Origin: Pedobacter aquatilis
Lineage (GTDB): Bacteria; Bacteroidota; Bacteroidia; Sphingobacteriales; Sphingobacteriaceae
Assembly (NCBI RefSeq): GCF_030409415.1
Contig: NZ_JAUFPW010000024.1
Span: 1 to 58,482 of the forward strand
Reading direction: 5' to 3'
Length of the DNA stretch: 58,482 nucleotides
The notes beneath the pieces are model-generated. The model saw only the letters and a program-made list of their open reading frames with translations, ran no database searches and was not told the DNA's origin. Position numbers and translations under genes: made by a program. Positions 27,602 through 37,385 of the stretch are shown piece by piece. Each line of letters starts with the position of its first letter. Position 1 is the stretch's first letter.

Positions 27602-30600
27602 TTAAAATGAAGCATTAATACCGAAGCTGAAAATACGTGTTGGTGTATAAGCGTTACTATTAACACCTGTAAAACTTTCTGAAGGGTCTAAACCTTTACG
27701 TTTTGACAATAAGAATAAGTTCTCACCTGATGCGTAAACATTTGCTCTACTTAAACCAATTTTAGCAATAAAATCTTTTGGTAAATTATAACCTAATACA
27801 GCAGATCTCATATTTAAATACGAGGCATCAATTAAGAATCTAGTTGATGTTGCATTGTTGAAAGTAGAACGACCAACATCTAATCTTGGAATACTAGAAC
27901 CATCACCAGCCTGTTTCCACGAATTCAGAGCGTCTACGTGTAATGAACCTCCATAACCAGCGTAAGACATTAATCCTTGATATGTAGAATCGTAAAATTT
28001 ACCACCAACCTGGTAGTTCATTATTACTGCTAAAGAGAATGCTTTGTAGGTAAAAGTATTTGTAAAGCTACCGAAGTATTTAGCAAAAGCATTACCTGAA
28101 TACGCATAAAGCGCATTATTAGAATTAATTGTGTAATTCTGACCATTAACTGTTCTCGTATCTGCAGCCACACCCGGACTAAGTGGATTAATTAGGTAAA
28201 GTGAAGCTCCATCAGAAGGATCTACACCTGCCCATTGACGTAGCCAGAATTCATATCTAGAATAACCAACAGAAAGCTGTTTAGTTCCATCAATAACCGT
28301 TGGCGTTTCATCAGGCATTTTTGTTATTCTGTTTCTAACAAGTGACCAGTTAACATCAAGGGCCCACTTAAAAGCACCTGTCTTAATCACATCACCACCT
28401 AAATTAATTTCAATACCTCTGTTCCACATTTTACCAATGTTTTTCTGGAAAGTACCAGTACCACTTCCAATACCTAAACCAGACGATAGTGGTAGAGGAA
28501 CGTTGAATAGTAAATCGCTTGATTGTTTGCTAAACACCTCGAAAGTACCGTGTAATCTGTTCTTAAATAAACCGAATTCTACAGCAGCATCAATTTGTGT
28601 TTGAGTTTCCCATGTAATATTAGGGTTTGCAAGGCTCTGTAAAAGAATTCCTGGTTCAGCAGAGTTATTATAATCTAAAGAATAAAGCGACCTTTCAAGA
28701 TTTAAACCTGGTAAGCCATCATTACCTAAAGAACCGTACGATGTTCTTAATTTCAAATAATTAACCCAGTTTACTGATTTCATGAAGTTTTCTTCACTGA
28801 TAATCCAGCCAGCACTTCCTGAGTAGAAGTTACCCCATCTTAATCCAGGACCCCATTTAGACGAACCATCACGACGGAATGAACCTGAAATGAAATACTT
28901 TGAATCGTAATCATAATTTACTCTTGTAAATATAGCCTCTTTACGGTAATCATTTAAGTATGAGTTTAAGTCACTTGTTGTTGCAAAATTAATTAACTCA
29001 CTATTACCATCTAAAATCTGAGTATTACGAGCACCGGTTAAATACTTATATGCGTAATCATAGTTATTATGCGCTAATAACACATCAAATGTACTTTTAC
29101 CAACCTTTTTATTATAGGTTAATAATTGCTCAATAGTATAAGTTGTTGTTGTAGTTGAAGTGTTTCTTGCTCTACCATTTGGAGCACCGTCACCAACAAT
29201 CTTGTTTTGATAATCAGCAAAGCTATAGTTTGTGATATCAACACCTAAGTTAGCTCTTAATTTGAAATCCTTTAAGAAAGAAACTTCACCATAAGTTCTT
29301 GCGCCCAAAACGTTTCTTTTAATTTGAGTTGAGTTTAAAAGTGTTTCTTGTAAAATATGTCTACCAGCATAAGCACCAGATGGACGATTTGGAACACCTA
29401 ATACGGTTAATAAGTTACCTGTATCATATACTCTCCCTCCTTTTGAATCTAGCAAGTACTCACCAGTGGTTGGATTATGTGCATACACAGGATAGATTGG
29501 GCCTATAGAACGAGAAAAATTAAATGGGTTGACAATACTACCACTACCATCTGCATCTGCCTGGTTTGATTTTGTTATGTTCGCTGTTAAATTTAATCCC
29601 GTTTTAAACCAGCTTAATGGTCTGGAATTAATCGTAACACGACCGTTTATTCTATTAAAATCTGACCTTATGATGTACCCTTTTTCATTAAGATAACCTA
29701 ATGAAGCATAAAAATCAGATTTCTCTGTTGCACCACTGTAAGATAGTGAATAATCACCTCTTGTGCCTGTTCTCATTAGGGGAGATCTCCAATCTAAATC
29801 ATCAGCATAAAGAAGTGAAGCGTTTGGGTTCATTAAACCGTCTGTACCAACTATTGCATTGTCAGCAACGTTAAAAGGATTATTAAACAATAGTCCCTTA
29901 ATATCATTTGTTGCCCTTGTATTTGCAGTAGCTAATGGCAGACCAGCACCTGTTACCGGATATACTAAGCTATTTCTATAGGCTTGCCATGCTAATGGAT
30001 AATATTCATAAGCACCAACAGTTTCATACTCAGGAATACCACGAGAGGTAACACCTTGAATTACCCTGAAATCTAACTGCTCTTTGCCTTTTCTACCCTT
30101 TTTTGTTGTAATTAAGATTACACCGTTACCAGCACTTGAGCCGTATAGCGCAGAAGAAGCTGCATCTTTCAATACAGAAATACTCTCTACATCATCAGCA
30201 CTAATATTACTGATGTTACCAGAATATTGAATACCATCAACGATATATAAAGGATCATTAGAAGCAGAGATAGAACCAAAACCCCTTACTCTAATTGTAG
30301 GCCCAGAACCAGGCTGGCCACTGCCCGCGTTTAATTGAACGCCGGGTGCCGCACCAGCTAAAGCACTATTAATGTTTGTAATAGGTCTTTCTGCAATTTT
30401 TTCGCCACCTACTGTAGAAACAGAACCTGTGTTTTTACCTTTAGTTGTGGTTCCGTAAGCTACGTTAATTACAACATCCTGAAGATTTGTTGCATCGCCA
30501 TCTAACTTCACGTTAACAATGTTTGATGAGGTTAAGGCTACTGTTTTAGTAACATAACCAATAAACGTAAATTGAAGGTTTTTTGTAGAAGAGGTTACTC

Positions 30601-30787
30601 GGAGTGAGTACTTTCCATCATTTCCAGTTACCGCTACGCCTTGTGCGCCAACTGCTTTTACACTAACGCCTGGAATTGGTTCTCCATCTTCTGTAGACGT
30701 TACTGTACCAGTAATCGTTCGGTCTTGAGCCATTGCACTAAATGCAACAAACAAAAGCACGAACAAACTTTGTAGAAGTTTTTTCAT
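27602..30787 (-). CDS. SusC/RagA family TonB-linked outer membrane transporter, pair 2
   Basis: A 1061-residue TonB-dependent importer. Signal peptide (1-20, ending AMAQ), CarboxypepD_reg-like repeat, plug domain with VRGFGSISASNDPLYIVDG and LKDAASSALYGSSAGNG, then the barrel ending FGINASF. The linker VAYGTTTKGKNTG marks the subtype shared with pair 3 (VPYGTVKKSAFTG). The 39 nt spanning its leader and start are identical to those of pair 3. A TTTG-N20-TATCTTGT arrangement about 30-60 bases upstream is a possible promoter. susD follows by 11 bp. Confidence 0.97.
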   Translation of the reverse strand: MKKLLQSLFVLLFVAFSAMAQDRTITGTVTSTEDGEPIPGVSVKAVGAQGVAVTGNDGKYSLRVTSSTKNLQFTFIGYVTKTVALTSSNIVNVKLDGDATNLQDVVINVAYGTTTKGKNTGSVSTVGGEKIAERPITNINSALAGAAPGVQLNAGSGQPGSGPTIRVRGFGSISASNDPLYIVDGIQYSGNISNISADDVESISVLKDAASSALYGSSAGNGVILITTKKGRKGKEQLDFRVIQGVTSRGIPEYETVGAYEYYPLAWQAYRNSLVYPVTGAGLPLATANTRATNDIKGLLFNNPFNVADNAIVGTDGLMNPNASLLYADDLDWRSPLMRTGTRGDYSLSYSGATEKSDFYASLGYLNEKGYIIRSDFNRINGRVTINSRPLSWFKTGLNLTANITKSNQADADGSGSIVNPFNFSRSIGPIYPVYAHNPTTGEYLLDSKGGRVYDTGNLLTVLGVPNRPSGAYAGRHILQETLLNSTQIKRNVLGARTYGEVSFLKDFKLRANLGVDITNYSFADYQNKIVGDGAPNGRARNTSTTTTTYTIEQLLTYNKKVGKSTFDVLLAHNNYDYAYKYLTGARNTQILDGNSELINFATTSDLNSYLNDYRKEAIFTRVNYDYDSKYFISGSFRRDGSSKWGPGLRWGNFYSGSAGWIISEENFMKSVNWVNYLKLRTSYGSLGNDGLPGLNLERSLYSLDYNNSAEPGILLQSLANPNITWETQTQIDAAVEFGLFKNRLHGTFEVFSKQSSDLLFNVPLPLSSGLGIGSGTGTFQKNIGKMWNRGIEINLGGDVIKTGAFKWALDVNWSLVRNRITKMPDETPTVIDGTKQLSVGYSRYEFWLRQWAGVDPSDGASLYLINPLSPGVAADTRTVNGQNYTINSNNALYAYSGNAFAKYFGSFTNTFTYKAFSLAVIMNYQVGGKFYDSTYQGLMSYAGYGGSLHVDALNSWKQAGDGSSIPRLDVGRSTFNNATSTRFLIDASYLNMRSAVLGYNLPKDFIAKIGLSRANVYASGENLFLLSKRKGLDPSESFTGVNSNAYTPTRIFSFGINASF

Positions 30788-30952
30788 GAAATTTAAATTA
30801 GTTGTTTGATTTGGGGAGACAAGATAAGAACATTGCTATTGCATTTCAAATTTTACAAGCAAAAAAGTGATTTTAACATAATTTTAATGTTGAGTTGGTT
30901 ATTGTTATTAAGAAAATCAAAGTAACTTAATCATCAAGCTCTTATAATCAAA

Positions 30953-30982
30953 AACCCCAAGCTACATTCGTAACTTGGGGTT
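30953..30982 (-). terminator. Rho-independent terminator after SusCD pair 3
   Basis: On the minus strand AACCCCAAGTTAC, loop GAAT, GTAGCTTGGGGTT followed by TTT. One G-U pair in the stem. Begins 22 bases past the susD stop. Confidence 0.88.
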
Positions 30983-31004
30983 AATAATTGTTCAGAATTT
31001 AAAT

Positions 31005-32477
31005 TTATGGATTCTGATCTGCAGGGGTTAAAGCTTTATTTGTGTTTAACTCATCCTGAGGAATTCTCATTAAGAATTTTGGAGACTCAGCTGGTAAAAC
31101 TAACTCAACAGGAGCAAAGTTAGTTCCTCCGTGGTTACCAGTTCCAGTTGGTCTGTTTAAACCAGCTTTTAAACGTTTAATATCGTTTAAAGAAAAGCCT
31201 TCGCCATAAAGTTCAATTCTTCTTTGTAAAAGAATTTCATTTAATAATGCTGCTCCGGTACCGGTGAAGTTATAAGCTGGATACCTGGTTTTTACTAAAG
31301 TATTTAAAAGTGTTACTGCATTAGCTTCATCGCCAGCAATTCTAGCAGAAGCTTCAGCTTCTATTAAGAACATCTCGCCAGCACGCATCAACAGATAATC
31401 ACCATTCCAAGTAGCGGCTGTAGGCTTTCTGAATTTTAAAATACTATAAATTGGAACTGCTGGTAATGCTGTAGAAGTAGGGGCCTTGAAAGCATCCTTT
31501 CTTGCATCGCCAACTGGTATTAAATCATATAGTTCTTTAGTGATTTTTTTAAATGAACCTAAACCGCCGTATCCGCCAGCTGTATTATCCATGTGCGAAA
31601 AATAAGAAGCAAAAATTGTTGATTGTTCAACATTAACTTCCAATCCCCAAATCCACTCTGTATTAGACAGAATACTAAATCCTGCGTTATAAGTAGCAGC
31701 AGTCATTGGCGCAGTTGTACCTCTAGCCTTTTTAGCATAATCTCTGGCAGTAGGCCAATCTTCCATTTGTAACGCTACACGAGCTAAGATACCTTGAGCT
31801 GTATTCACATTAATATGAGATTTGTGAATACGGGTTTTACCTGTTAGCAATGTTTCAGCTTGTTTTAAATCTGCTACAATTTGAGTATAAACTTGCTGTA
31901 CAGTTCCTCTTGGTTTACCTTCGCTAGTTGGCTCTAAATAAACCGGAACGCCTGGCTTGTTTTCGTTGCCTTTGTATGTTTGCTGAAAGAAATTAACCAA
32001 ATAGAAATACGAATATGCTCTAAGTGCTAATGCTTGACCTTTGATATATTCTTTTTCTTCTGTTGTACCCGTAGCAGCATCAATATTTTGAATAATGATA
32101 TTTGCATTATTAATGGTTCTGTAGTAGTAAAACCATGTTCTTTCTGATCTGCTAGAGGCAGTTGCAGTCGCGATTGCAGTATACTGGTATTCTGCATTGA
32201 ACCAACCATATCCCTGAGCATGAATAACCATATCATTACCCATTAAATCAGAAACAATTTCTGCTGATTTTTGACCAAAGTTACCATGGTTAGTTAAACT
32301 GGTATACATTGAACGATATGTACCATTTAATGCAACTAACGCACCTCCTGTTGTAGTAAAAACAGTCTCCTGAGCGATAGACTCTGTTGGAGTTGTTTCT
32401 AAATATTCTTTTTTACAACTACTAAATGTTGTAATGCCTATTAGAACCAGGCTGATATTTCTTAAAATATTTTTCAT
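31005..32477 (-). CDS. SusD/RagB family surface lipoprotein, pair 3
   Basis: A 490-residue surface lipoprotein; lipobox FSSC, mature start CKKEYLETTPTES. Landmarks run parallel to pair 2: FTTTGGALVALNGTYRSMY, YRTINNANIIIQNIDAATG, GQALALRAYSYFYLVNFF, EILLQRRIELYGEGFSLNDI, and a conserved ADQNP at the very end (pair 2 ends AGQNP). This suggests pairs 2 and 3 arose by duplication of a whole unit. It lies 19 bp after its SusC. Confidence 0.95.
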   Translation of the reverse strand: MKNILRNISLVLIGITTFSSCKKEYLETTPTESIAQETVFTTTGGALVALNGTYRSMYTSLTNHGNFGQKSAEIVSDLMGNDMVIHAQGYGWFNAEYQYTAIATATASSRSERTWFYYYRTINNANIIIQNIDAATGTTEEKEYIKGQALALRAYSYFYLVNFFQQTYKGNENKPGVPVYLEPTSEGKPRGTVQQVYTQIVADLKQAETLLTGKTRIHKSHINVNTAQGILARVALQMEDWPTARDYAKKARGTTAPMTAATYNAGFSILSNTEWIWGLEVNVEQSTIFASYFSHMDNTAGGYGGLGSFKKITKELYDLIPVGDARKDAFKAPTSTALPAVPIYSILKFRKPTAATWNGDYLLMRAGEMFLIEAEASARIAGDEANAVTLLNTLVKTRYPAYNFTGTGAALLNEILLQRRIELYGEGFSLNDIKRLKAGLNRPTGTGNHGGTNFAPVELVLPAESPKFLMRIPQDELNTNKALTPADQNP

Positions 32478-32496
32478 TTTATAACAAATTTTAAGG

Positions 32497-35400
32497 TTAT
32501 AAATTAACGTTTAAACCTAAAGAGAAGGTACGGAAGGTTGGATAAACATAATCCGTATTTCCACTGAATGAACCTTGCGGATTCATACCTTTAGGACCTT
32601 TATGCCATAAGTATCCGTTATCAAGATTTGCAAAAATCTTTGCAGATTTTAAACCGATTTTACCGCTGAAACTTTGAGGAATTGTATAACCTAAAGTTAC
32701 GTTTTTAAGGTTTAAATAATCTGCATCAAATAAAAATCTTGTAGATGCACCAGATTGATTTGCAACTGCATTCTGAACCCTTGGTACATCAGTAATTTGA
32801 CCAGGTGTAGTCCATCTGTTTAGGATATCTGTATGCCAAGCTGTTCCATAAGAACCTACATGCATTAAGCCTGCGTAATTGCCATCATAAAACTTACCAC
32901 CCAATTGGAAGGTAAATAAGAACGATAAGTCAAAATTACCATAACGGAATGAGTTGGTAATACCTCCTGTTAAATCAGGAAGAGCTGTACCAGAAATATA
33001 TTGGGTACCATTCGTAAAGTTTGTTGTAGTAGTTGTTTGACCTGTTGGCAAACCATTTGTACCTAAAACATCTTGTTTCCACATCCCTAAACCTGTAGCA
33101 GGATCCACACCAGCAAATTCTCTGATGAAGAAATCATATATACCACCACCAACAACATATTTCTTGTTACCAGAAATAATTTCTGGTTGAGAAAGTTCTT
33201 TAAATTTATTTTTAAAGTGTGTTAAGTTTAAATCGATTCTCCAATCAAAATCAGTTTTTTTAACCGCTGTATAACCCAAAGTTACGTCAATACCTTTATT
33301 AGATAGTGCGCCAATATTTCTTGTCACAGTAGTAATACCAGTTGAAGTTGGTAAGGGCACATCAAATAACAAGTTATCTGATACTTTGTCATAAAGTTCT
33401 ACGCTACCTTGTAAGCGGTTGTTAAAGAATGAAAAATCAACACCAATATTTGTTGTCTGGTTTTTTTCCCAAGTTAATTCTGGTGTAGCAAGTGTACCTA
33501 CGATTGCACCAGGGAAGCCAACATTATTCCAACCTAAACCATATAAAGCCTGGTATGCATAATAGCTATCTAAGTTTTCATTTCCTAGTTCACCGTAACT
33601 AACGCGTAATTTTAAATCGTTAATCCAGCTCACGCTTTTTAAGAAACTTTCTTCAGAAGCTCTCCATGCACCACTTACCGAGTAGAAAGTACCCCATCTT
33701 GTTTGTGGTGAGAATCTTGATGAACCATCACTTCTTAAGCTTCCAGAGATGTAATATCTTGATTTGTAATCATAATCTACTCTTGAAAAATAACTCTCAA
33801 TTGCGTGGTCTCTTTGATAAGAAGTAGAACCTTCCGCAACAGCAGCTGAAGTTAACTCACTTGTACCAGGAAAAGGAAAACCAGTTCTGGTAGCACTCAT
33901 AAAGTTCTGTCTGAATTTAAAATTCTCATGACCTACTAATGCTGAAACATTATGGTCGCCAAAGTTTTTAGCGTAAGACAATACCTGATTGAATGTAAAT
34001 GTTAACTGACGGTTGTCAGATTTTGTTGAACGACCTGCTACGTTTTGTGCATCACCAAAAAGTGAATTTTGGAAAGTTGTAGCACTTGCATCATAATACG
34101 TTGTTGCAATACTTGTTCTGAATTTAAAGTCTTTTAAGAAACTTGCTTCTAGATAAGTATTGTTGTTGATGTTAACTGGTCTGTTACTTCTATCATCCAA
34201 ATCTAATGAACCCAATAAGTTAGAATTTGGCGCATATGGTCTAGCACCCATCTGATTTGGATTACCCCAATCTAATTTATTTCCACCTGTTGTTGGGTCA
34301 ATTACGAAAGCACCGGTTGCCGTACGCTCATATACTGGATAGATAGGACCCATCATGGTAGAATAGTAGAACGGGTTAGTAGTTGCCGTACCAGAAGCAA
34401 CGTTATTTCTTTGATAAGAAATAGCTGCATCTAAACTTGTACCACCTTTTAACCAAGATTTAATTTTAGTATTAATGTTTAACCTTGTTGTAAACCTGTC
34501 ATACTCAGTAAATTTTGTGATACCTTCTTCATTTACATAACCGCCAGAGAAGTAGTAATCCGTTTTATCACTGGCACCACTAATACTTACGTTATAATCT
34601 TGTCTTAATGCATCCGTATTAAAAAGCGCAGTATTCCAGTTATCATCCCATAAAAGAGAAGCATTTGGATTAAGTTTTCCTGTAACAGGGTCAACTAATT
34701 GAGCACCTGGAACATTGTACGCATTGTAAACTAAAACGTTAGCACCTGTTAAAGTTGCAGATGCATTTTGTCCAGCCAACGCTGGTGTCTGGCCTGAAGC
34801 ATATTGTAATCTGTTCCTCGTTGCTTCCCACATTAACTCGTAATAGTCTTTTGCACCAACTTGGTCGTACTGAGGAATTGCACGGTTCATAAAACCAGTT
34901 CTTAGGTTTGCTCTAACAATTGCATCGCCTTTTTTACCAGTTTTGGTTTGAATCATAATAACACCGTTTGCAGCTCTTGAACCATACAATGCAGTTGCCG
35001 CAGCATCCTTTAATACAGTTACACTCTCAATATCATCAGTAGCGATTGATACAATTGAACCGTTGTAAACCGCACCGTCCAAAACATAAAGTGGTGAGCT
35101 ACTTGCGTTAACAGAACCAATACCACGAACACGAACCTCAGCATTAGTACCTGGCTGGCCACCACCGTTGGTAGCAACAATACCAGAAACACGTCCTTCT
35201 AGTGCTCTTGTAACTGAAGTCATTTGAGTTTTAGCTAATTCTGCTGCACCAACTGTAGATTCAGCACCAGTAAATGCACTCTTTTTTACAGTACCATATG
35301 GAACCTGAATTACAACCTCATCTAGTGATTTAGAGTCTGATGATAATACCGGACTGATCGTTGTTTTGTTACCTACAGCTACTTCAACAGTTTCGTAACT

Positions 35401-35625
35401 GATAGAAGAGAAAACTAATGTAGCATTTGAAGCTGCGTTGATTGTGTACTTACCATTTGAATCGGTAATTGTACCTCTTGTTGTGTTTTTGATTTTTACA
35501 GAAACGCCCGGGATAGGTAATCTATCATCCGACGACACAACTGTACCAGTAATTGTTCGTTCTTGAGCTAACGCAGTAACCGCGAAAAGCATCATCACGA
35601 ACAAACTTTGTAGAAGTTTTTTCAT
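32497..35625 (-). CDS. SusC/RagA family TonB-linked outer membrane transporter, pair 3
   Basis: A 1042-residue TonB-dependent importer: signal peptide (ending ALAQ), CarboxypepD_reg-like domain, plug with VRGIGSVNASSSPLYVLDG and LKDAAATALYGSRAANG, then barrel ending LGLNVNL. Closest in layout to pair 2. Upstream, TTTG-N21-TATATTTA is a possible promoter with one mismatch in the -7 box. Leader and start region share 39 identical nt with pair 2. Substrate unknown. Confidence 0.97.
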   Translation of the reverse strand: MKKLLQSLFVMMLFAVTALAQERTITGTVVSSDDRLPIPGVSVKIKNTTRGTITDSNGKYTINAASNATLVFSSISYETVEVAVGNKTTISPVLSSDSKSLDEVVIQVPYGTVKKSAFTGAESTVGAAELAKTQMTSVTRALEGRVSGIVATNGGGQPGTNAEVRVRGIGSVNASSSPLYVLDGAVYNGSIVSIATDDIESVTVLKDAAATALYGSRAANGVIMIQTKTGKKGDAIVRANLRTGFMNRAIPQYDQVGAKDYYELMWEATRNRLQYASGQTPALAGQNASATLTGANVLVYNAYNVPGAQLVDPVTGKLNPNASLLWDDNWNTALFNTDALRQDYNVSISGASDKTDYYFSGGYVNEEGITKFTEYDRFTTRLNINTKIKSWLKGGTSLDAAISYQRNNVASGTATTNPFYYSTMMGPIYPVYERTATGAFVIDPTTGGNKLDWGNPNQMGARPYAPNSNLLGSLDLDDRSNRPVNINNNTYLEASFLKDFKFRTSIATTYYDASATTFQNSLFGDAQNVAGRSTKSDNRQLTFTFNQVLSYAKNFGDHNVSALVGHENFKFRQNFMSATRTGFPFPGTSELTSAAVAEGSTSYQRDHAIESYFSRVDYDYKSRYYISGSLRSDGSSRFSPQTRWGTFYSVSGAWRASEESFLKSVSWINDLKLRVSYGELGNENLDSYYAYQALYGLGWNNVGFPGAIVGTLATPELTWEKNQTTNIGVDFSFFNNRLQGSVELYDKVSDNLLFDVPLPTSTGITTVTRNIGALSNKGIDVTLGYTAVKKTDFDWRIDLNLTHFKNKFKELSQPEIISGNKKYVVGGGIYDFFIREFAGVDPATGLGMWKQDVLGTNGLPTGQTTTTTNFTNGTQYISGTALPDLTGGITNSFRYGNFDLSFLFTFQLGGKFYDGNYAGLMHVGSYGTAWHTDILNRWTTPGQITDVPRVQNAVANQSGASTRFLFDADYLNLKNVTLGYTIPQSFSGKIGLKSAKIFANLDNGYLWHKGPKGMNPQGSFSGNTDYVYPTFRTFSLGLNVNL

Positions 35626-35819
35626 GAAATTTAAGTTAGTTAAATGTTAATTAGTTCTTTATTCAGCTCTAAATATAGAGTTCAAAAGATTTTTTTAACA
35701 AAATTTAACTAAAATCTAATATTTTATGATGATTAAATGACAAACAACAAAAGAAGTTCATTGTTTCTTCACTTTCAGTAAAATAACTATGTATTTTTTA
35801 TTCCATAGTATCGTAAAAC

Positions 35820-35858
35820 AAAAAAGGCTTGAAGAATAAAAATCTTCAAGCCTTTTTT
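35820..35858 (-). terminator. Rho-independent terminator after SusCD pair 4
   Basis: AAAAAAGGCTTGAAGA, loop ATAAAAA, TCTTCAAGCCTTTTTT: a perfect 16-bp stem with A/T flanks. Begins 17 bases past the susD stop. Confidence 0.92.
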
Positions 35859-35875
35859 GTTCATTTTTCTAATAA

Positions 35876-37381
35876 CTATTTCTTATCCCAGAAGACTTTT
35901 GTGTCAAAGGCACTTATCGTTCCTTGTTTTGTTACTTCATCTCCGTTAGTACCCAACTCAGAGTTTGGATAAAGCAATCTTGCCGGATGCTTAGTTCCGA
36001 TTGCTGCTAATGATAAAGGATTATCAGCAGGGAACTTTGTTCTTCTGAAATCATTCCAAGATTCCCAACCACTGATGCTATTTAAAGCCAACCATTTTTG
36101 GAATATAATCGCCTGGATTTTATCAGTAGAAGTAGCAAAGTTTACATTCTGTAACGGCTGAGCATAATAAGTTGCAGCTGCTGTAGCGGCATTAGGTACG
36201 CCTAAGTAAACAAATGATTCACTAATTCCAGCATTGTAGAATGTTTCTGCGGAACCTGTAATAAGCCCTCTTTGTGCTGCCTCAGCCTGTAAAAACAAAC
36301 TTTCAGACGATAACATAATTACCGATTTTTGAGTTGCAGATTTTAATAAACCACCTGCAGGTAAGAATGGAGAAAGTACGTTTGATTTATACAAAGTTGC
36401 CTGAGCATCACCAGTGTTTCTACCCAATTCTACACCTTTATAAACACCACCAATTGGAGAATATAATCTTGCAATACGAGGATCTGTATTGTTAACATAT
36501 TTGTTAATTACATATACAGTTGGACGAGTTGCTCTGTAATTAGCTGTGATGGCACCAGCTGCATCATTATAATAACGTTCCCAGAAAGGGTTTAATTTAC
36601 CAGATGAACTTACGTAACCAGGACTTGAAAGCACAGATTCACCTGCACCAATAAAGCCAGAACCTTCTGCTACAATTTTAGCAATTTCAGTTTGAATATA
36701 AGCTGTTCTTCCTGGAATTTCAGATTGTCTCAACAACATTCTTAATTTAATGGTATTCGCAAACTTAATCCAAAGCGTCATATTTCCTGCGAAGAAAATA
36801 TCATCTGAACCTGGCTTAACACCAGTTGCACCAGCTGATTTAATTGCTGCAATACCAGCATCAATTAAGGCTAAACTTCCTTCGTAAACAGATTGACCGT
36901 TATCGTATTTAGGTCTTAAAGACGCAGTATTTTTTAATGCATCAGTAAATGGCACATTATTATAAGCATCAACTAAAATTTGAAAGTTATATGCTTTCAT
37001 AATTTTAGCAATACCTACATAATTAGGTAAGCTACCAGCGGTTGCACTTGTTTCAACAGCTTGATAATCGTTTAAATTATCATAAGTAGTTTCCCAAACT
37101 GCACCACGAAATGATGAAGTAATATTATACTGTTTTTCATCAATATAATATAAATAATCTGTTGGAGGTGCCCAGTAACCAGACCAAATAGAACCTAACT
37201 CGTTTAATGAAACGGCAACATTTGATGTTGTTCTGTTTAAGGCAGCAGACAAAACCAATGGAGGCGTTGCAGTAACAGGATCATTTGGATTGGAGTTAAT
37301 ATCCAAAAAGTTCTTTTCACATCCTGTTAATACAGTTGCACTTATTAGTGCAACAGATAAATATTTTGATAACTTCTTCAT
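35876..37381 (-). CDS. SusD-like lipoprotein (SusD-like_2 type), pair 4
   Basis: A 501-residue surface lipoprotein; lipobox VLTGC, mature start CEKNFLDINSNPNDP. The DINxNPN opening followed by PPLVLSAALNRT belongs to the second SusD subfamily, unlike pairs 1-3, and the C-terminal region lacks their RRIELxGEG block, having IIFQKWLALNSISGWESWND instead. It lies 4 bp after its SusC. The different subfamily implies a different ligand class from the other pairs. Confidence 0.93.
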   Translation of the reverse strand: MKKLSKYLSVALISATVLTGCEKNFLDINSNPNDPVTATPPLVLSAALNRTTSNVAVSLNELGSIWSGYWAPPTDYLYYIDEKQYNITSSFRGAVWETTYDNLNDYQAVETSATAGSLPNYVGIAKIMKAYNFQILVDAYNNVPFTDALKNTASLRPKYDNGQSVYEGSLALIDAGIAAIKSAGATGVKPGSDDIFFAGNMTLWIKFANTIKLRMLLRQSEIPGRTAYIQTEIAKIVAEGSGFIGAGESVLSSPGYVSSSGKLNPFWERYYNDAAGAITANYRATRPTVYVINKYVNNTDPRIARLYSPIGGVYKGVELGRNTGDAQATLYKSNVLSPFLPAGGLLKSATQKSVIMLSSESLFLQAEAAQRGLITGSAETFYNAGISESFVYLGVPNAATAAATYYAQPLQNVNFATSTDKIQAIIFQKWLALNSISGWESWNDFRRTKFPADNPLSLAAIGTKHPARLLYPNSELGTNGDEVTKQGTISAFDTKVFWDKK

Positions 37382-37385
37382 AAGA

